From positions 248,001 through 312,000 of the forward strand of contig JACKIB010000001.1 of NCBI GenBank assembly GCA_020638695.1: 64,000 bases of DNA. Reading direction: 5' to 3'. The stretch is from Planctomycetota bacterium. GTDB lineage: Bacteria; Planctomycetota; UBA1135; UBA2386. The translations under genes and the position numbers were made by a program. Shown here piece by piece: positions 60,379 through 64,000 of the stretch. The notes beneath the pieces were generated by a model, which had not been told where the DNA came from, did not search any database, and saw nothing but the letters and a program-made list of their open reading frames with translations. Numbering within the stretch: the stretch's first letter is position 1; every line of letters starts with the position of its first letter.

Positions 60379-61575
60379 TCAGCGTCGCGGGATGTCGACC
60401 CGACGCCCGGTCCGTGCCGCCAGGTACGCGGCGTACACCACGTCCACCACCGCGACGCCCAGCGCCCCGTCGGCGCGCGCCGGACGCCCCGACGCCACCG
60501 CATCGACGAAGTCCTGACACATCGCCTGGTGCCCGGAAGTCCAGTCCTCGTCCGGGATGGGCGTGGTCCAGCCGGCGCTGCTGCTGACCTTCTCCATGAT
60601 GTATTCCCCGCCGAACACCGCGGCGTCGGGCGCAAAGGCTTGCAGCAGGTCATTGGGGCTCAGGTTGAGCCGCAGGTGGCTGTTCGACAGGAACAGCTCC
60701 AGCCGACTCTCCATCCCGCCGAGCACGGTGTCACTTGCGTGTACCACTGCGCGGGTACCGTCGTCGAAGGTCAGGATCAGGGCGCCCCAGTTCTCCACGT
60801 CGACCCAGTCGTCGACCAACCAAGTGCTGCGCTGCGGCCCCCCGGCGGCGAGCCGACCGACCTCGGCAGTCACCGCGATCGGCCGAATCGGATTCCCCCC
60901 GCGCACCACCCCCTCGCGGTGTTTGAGGTGCAACATCGCACCGATCGGGTGCGCCCCCATCCGCAGCAACGCACCACCACCGGTCGCCGCCCAGCGCTTG
61001 GAGAAGGGCGAATGCGAACCGCTGTGGCACTCGCCACCGCGCATCTCGAGGATGCTGCCGCCGGCCGCTTCGACCAGCCGCGCGGCCTTGGTCAGCGAGG
61101 GTGCGTAGACCCAGTTCTCGCCGTACATCAACTGCACGCCGTGCTGCGCGCAGGCTTCGTCCATCGCCCGGGCATCGGCGAGAGCGACGTCCCACATCCG
61201 TTGACCGTCGACCGCAGCGACCGAGGAATCGTCCTCGGTCGGCAAGTCCTGACCGACGTACGCGGTCAACGGCTTGGTGCACACCACGTGCTTGCCGGCT
61301 CGCGCCGCGGCCTCCGCCAGCGGGCGATGTGCGGCGTTCGGCACGCACAGGTCGACCACGTCGACATCGTCGCGCGCCAGCAACTCGTCGACGGTGCGGC
61401 ACCACACCGGCACCCCGTGCCGCTCGGCGTAGGCCCGCGCACTCGCTTCGGTGCGCGCCGCGACCGCGACGATGCGCGCCGCGACGCCGGACGTCCGTGC
61501 GTAGCAGCGCGCCCGCGTCTCGGCCAGGAACCCACCACCGATCATGCCGATGCCGACCGTATCGCGTCCGCTCAT
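60379..61575 (-). CDS. Gfo/Idh/MocA oxidoreductase coupled to uronate isomerase
   Basis: This 398-aa cytoplasmic oxidoreductase (no Tat signal) starts MSGRDTVGIGMIGGGFLAETR. It has CTKPLTAYVGQD in place of EKP but keeps the lysine, and a sheet domain with HSGSHSPFSKRWAATGGGALL. The frame shows a His-rich GGECHSGSHSPF loop typical of cyclitol or uronate dehydrogenases. Its ATG overlaps the stop of the upstream uronate isomerase gene by 4 nt, so it may act on an ene- or ketouronate from that pathway. Substrate unproven. Confidence 0.85.
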   Translation of the reverse strand: MSGRDTVGIGMIGGGFLAETRARCYARTSGVAARIVAVAARTEASARAYAERHGVPVWCRTVDELLARDDVDVVDLCVPNAAHRPLAEAAARAGKHVVCTKPLTAYVGQDLPTEDDSSVAAVDGQRMWDVALADARAMDEACAQHGVQLMYGENWVYAPSLTKAARLVEAAGGSILEMRGGECHSGSHSPFSKRWAATGGGALLRMGAHPIGAMLHLKHREGVVRGGNPIRPIAVTAEVGRLAAGGPQRSTWLVDDWVDVENWGALILTFDDGTRAVVHASDTVLGGMESRLELFLSNSHLRLNLSPNDLLQAFAPDAAVFGGEYIMEKVSSSAGWTTPIPDEDWTSGHQAMCQDFVDAVASGRPARADGALGVAVVDVVYAAYLAARTGRRVDIPRR

Positions 61576-63005
61576 GCTGCTTCCTCCACGTCGAAGCCGA
61601 AGTAGCGCACCGCGTTGCCGTGGCACACGTCGCGCACCAACTCACCGAGCAGGGCATGGTCGTCCGGTAACGCTCCGCGCACCACGTCACGCCCGAGTAG
61701 ATCGCACAGCAACCGGCGGAAGTAGTCGTGCCGCGGGAACGACAGGAAGCTGCGGCTGTCGGTGAGCATGCCGACGAACCGCGACAGCAGCCCCATGCTC
61801 GACAGGTCGCGCAACTGTCGGGTCATCCCGTCCCACGTGTCGAGGTGCCACCACGCGGCGCCGAACTGCAGTTTGCCCGGCACGCTGCCGTCCTGGAAGG
61901 TACCCGCCATGGTCGCCAGCACCGCGTTGTCGCGCGGGTTGTTGTTGTAGAGGATCGTCTTCGGCAGCGCGTCGACGCGGTCCAACCGATCGAGAAAGCG
62001 CGCCAGCCCGCGCGCCTGCGGCCAGTCGCCGATCGAGTCGAACCCGGTGTCCGGCCCGAGTGCCGCCAACATGCGCGCGCGGTTGTTGCGCTGCGCACCG
62101 AGGTGCAGCTGCTGCACCCAGCCACGGCGCGCGTCCAGCAACCCGCAATCGTGCAGGATCGCCACCTGCAGTTGCACCGCAGCCGCGGGGTCCAGCGCCC
62201 CCCCACCGCGTAGCGTCGCGAACGCGCGTTCCGCCGCCCCCGGCACGAGTTCCGCGTCCGGGATCGACTCCAGCCCGTGGTCGGAAGCCCGGCAGCCCAG
62301 GGCGTGGAACGCGTCATGCCGGCGTTCCAGCGCCGTGCGGAGGTCGTCGTAGTCGCGCACCGAAACACCACTGACCACGCCGAGGCGATCGATCCACGCG
62401 TTCCACGGCTCGGGCCGATCGACCGCCATCGCACGGTCCGGGCGGAAGGTCGGCAGCATGCGCAGGTCCACACCCGAGTCGTCGCGCAGGGCGCGGTGGG
62501 CCGCCAGGTCGTCCGTCGGGTCGTCGGTCGTGCACACCACCTCGACCCGCATCTGCCGCAGGATGCCGCGCGCCGAGAACTCCGGTGTCGCGAGCCGCGC
62601 GTTGCACTCCTGCCACACCGAGGCCGCGGTATCGGGCCCGAGCAGGCGATCGCGGATCCCGAACGGCCGCCACAGCTCGAGGTGGGTCCAGTGGTAGAGC
62701 GGGTTGCCCAGGCATCGCGGCACGGTCGCCGCCCAGTGGAGGAACTTGTCGTACGGCGCGGCATCCCCGGTGCAGAAGCGCTCCGCCACGCCGTTGGCCC
62801 GCATCGCGCGCCACTTGTAGTGGTCGCCAGCGAGCCAGATCTCGGCCAGGTCACCGAATCGACGATCGGTCGCGACGTCGCCCGGTGGCAGGTGGGAGTG
62901 GAAGTCGACGATCGGCAGGTCTGCGGCGCACTCGTGGTAGAGACGTCGCGCCGGCTCGGACTGCAGCAAGAAGTCGTCGTGGATGAAGGAAGTCGACATC
63001 GGCAA
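61572..63005 (-). CDS. uxaC: Uronate isomerase (UxaC)
   Basis: This 477-aa amidohydrolase-superfamily enzyme isomerises D-glucuronate or D-galacturonate to fructuronate or tagaturonate. Marks: the metal-binding VDFHSHLPPGDVA (His36, His38), NPLYHWTHLELWRPFGI, ILHDCGLLD and the C-terminal FVGMLTDSRSFLSFPRHDYFRR, all diagnostic of UxaC. Length fits the family (~470). ATG 63005; an in-frame ATG 6 nt downstream is an alternative. It is the first gene of a two-gene operon with an oxidoreductase and diverges from the gene at 63285. Confidence 0.95.
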   Translation of the reverse strand: MPMSTSFIHDDFLLQSEPARRLYHECAADLPIVDFHSHLPPGDVATDRRFGDLAEIWLAGDHYKWRAMRANGVAERFCTGDAAPYDKFLHWAATVPRCLGNPLYHWTHLELWRPFGIRDRLLGPDTAASVWQECNARLATPEFSARGILRQMRVEVVCTTDDPTDDLAAHRALRDDSGVDLRMLPTFRPDRAMAVDRPEPWNAWIDRLGVVSGVSVRDYDDLRTALERRHDAFHALGCRASDHGLESIPDAELVPGAAERAFATLRGGGALDPAAAVQLQVAILHDCGLLDARRGWVQQLHLGAQRNNRARMLAALGPDTGFDSIGDWPQARGLARFLDRLDRVDALPKTILYNNNPRDNAVLATMAGTFQDGSVPGKLQFGAAWWHLDTWDGMTRQLRDLSSMGLLSRFVGMLTDSRSFLSFPRHDYFRRLLCDLLGRDVVRGALPDDHALLGELVRDVCHGNAVRYFGFDVEEAA

Positions 63006-63284
63006 GGACTGTCATACCGCCCGCGGATCAGCGACCGAGCCACAGCTGGCGATTCTGACCGCACGAAAGACCGAGCCGTCCGGGGGACTGTGTGCCACCT
63101 TCGCGCATGCCCCACGACACCCCTCGAACGGCAGACCGATGCCGCGATCGCGCATTCCCCGCGTCCCGGCTCATCGCATGCCAAACCCACGACTCGCCTG
63201 ATCATGCGACGGACTTCCGCGACAACCCACCGGTCGACCGCCACAGCCCGGGAGGGCACCGGTAACCTGCTCGTCCTGCGCACC

Positions 63285-64000
63285 ATGCAACTCAACTACC
63301 TGGTCCTCGTCCTGCTCGCCGCCCCCGCCGCAGCCCAGGCCACGGCGACCCACCCGGTGAAGCTCCAGCCCCGGGTCTTGTGGAAGGTCCCGCTCGATTC
63401 CACCTGCTTCGGCAGCGGCGCCGTGGCGGACGTCGACGGGGACGGCCGGCTGGAGGTCGCCTTCGCCACCTACTTCGGCGATTCGAAGGTGCGGGTGCTG
63501 AACGGCGAGGACGGCAGCGAGGTCTGGACCTGGCGGGGCCGCAACCAGTGCCTCGACGCCTCGCTGCGCTTCTGCGACCTCGACGGTGACGGCCGCCTCG
63601 AACTGGTGGTGCCGGTGTCGAACTCTTCCTGGGTGCTGTGCTTCGACGCGCGCACCGGCGAGCAGAGGTGGCGCTACGAGGCGGGTCCCGGCGAGTGTAT
63701 CGACACCCCGCCGGCGGTGGTCGACGTCACCGGCGACGGCAAACCGGAGATCCTGGTCGGCACCTTCAAGGGCGCGATCCACATCGTCGGTCCGGACGGC
63801 AAGCGAGTCGCCCGGCTCCCGGTCGCCCCGGGTGCGGTCCAGTCAGGAGTGGTTGCGATCGACCTCGCCGGCGACGGCAACCTCGCGCTGTTGGCGGCCA
63901 ACTTCCGTGGTGACCACGCGCTGCACGCCGTGCACGGCCGAACCGGCAAGGAGCTGTGGCGGGTGCAGACCGGCAGCCACATGTACCACGGCGTGTCGCT
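63285..64000 (+). CDS. Secreted FG-GAP/VCBS-type repeat protein, 5' part
   Basis: The frame is open to the window end, so only 238 residues are seen. A Sec signal (LVLVLLAAPAAAQA) is followed by repeats with calcium-loop sequences: VADVDGDGRLEVAFATYFGD, FCDLDGDGRLELVVPVSN, VDVTGDGKPEILVGT and AIDLAGDGNLALLAAN. These DxDGDG motifs in strand-loop-strand blocks are FG-GAP/VCBS beta-propeller repeats. It is probably an extracellular propeller, possibly with a PQQ-like binding role. It diverges from uxaC with 279 bp between them. Confidence 0.8.
   Translation, partial: MQLNYLVLVLLAAPAAAQATATHPVKLQPRVLWKVPLDSTCFGSGAVADVDGDGRLEVAFATYFGDSKVRVLNGEDGSEVWTWRGRNQCLDASLRFCDLDGDGRLELVVPVSNSSWVLCFDARTGEQRWRYEAGPGECIDTPPAVVDVTGDGKPEILVGTFKGAIHIVGPDGKRVARLPVAPGAVQSGVVAIDLAGDGNLALLAANFRGDHALHAVHGRTGKELWRVQTGSHMYHGVS

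Overview
The window is a 64 kb piece of a GC-rich bacterial chromosome that looks planctomycete (Planctomycetota). The evidence is protein content: a DUF1501 / PPC / DUF1549-DUF1553 / cytochrome-c-WD40 operon, Tat-exported Gfo/Idh/MocA oxidoreductases, a sigma factor with a huge extracytoplasmic extension, an FHA-trypsin fusion, and many secreted proteins ending in one shared C-terminal beta module. That module and the composition suggest a deep Saltatorellus/Pla163-like lineage, but this is inference from memory of such genomes. I saw no rRNA, convincing tRNA, CRISPR array, prophage or plasmid genes.

Layout. 1-3054: the 3' end of a thioesterase gene, then two tandem copies of a ~1.2 kb hairpin-bordered unit, each encoding a Y1/HUH (REP-associated, RAYT-like) transposase. 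3109-6068: an exported oxidoreductase and a divergent secreted protein. 6147-10650: a coupled run of a membrane-fused spermidine-synthase-like protein, an exported anchored protein and a methyltransferase. 10685-16936: single-chain L-serine ammonia-lyase, divergent from the 1021-aa sigma factor-carboxypeptidase-regulatory fusion, then a hexose-6-phosphate mutarotase and a tiny membrane protein. 17437-23797: a thioredoxin-like lipid- or periplasm-exported protein, a TMTC-like membrane/TPR protein and a 1022-aa secreted repeat protein. 24037-26162: a BlaI/BlaR1-type regulator-protease pair with a clear operator. 26243-29557: a threonine-dehydrogenase-like SDR enzyme, an oxoamine-synthase-like PLP enzyme and a dipeptide epimerase. 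29535-36941: DUF3592 protein, subtilase, DUF2911-like protein, potassium channel, beta-lactamase-fold hydrolase, and an ECF sigma/anti-sigma-like pair. 37144-39954: methyltransferase coupled to an FHA-trypsin protein, and a YchJ-like SEC-C protein. 40225-48633: the four-gene planctomycete cytochrome operon. 48679-51241: a second tandem pair of the same transposase units. 51279-56836: a secreted protein, an Nramp-like transporter, a lipoprotein/outer-membrane protein and a Tat oxidoreductase. 56846-60296: a membrane coiled-coil protein and two tandem secreted paralogues. 60379-63005: an oxidoreductase coupled to uronate isomerase. 63285-end: a secreted FG-GAP-like protein cut by the window edge.

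How it fits together. Many genes are translationally coupled through 1-4 nt overlaps (ATGA, GTGA, TTGA), so several functional pairs are firm: TDH-like with oxoamine synthase, sigma with anti-sigma, BlaI with BlaR1, oxidoreductase with UxaC, and the DUF1501 operon. The metabolic theme is catabolism of amino acids, dipeptides and uronic acids, plus a large exported proteome.

The most unusual feature is the transposase system. Four near-identical units sit as two tandem pairs about 47 kb apart. Each unit is bordered by a 26-bp perfect hairpin on the left and a 20-bp hairpin on the right, inside imperfect terminal inverted repeats. Between the units of both pairs lies the same decayed 3' end of a Gfo/Idh gene, and an intact Gfo/Idh gene lies with its 3' end directly beside the first pair. 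A second, transposase-less repeat family occurs three times at gene 3' ends.
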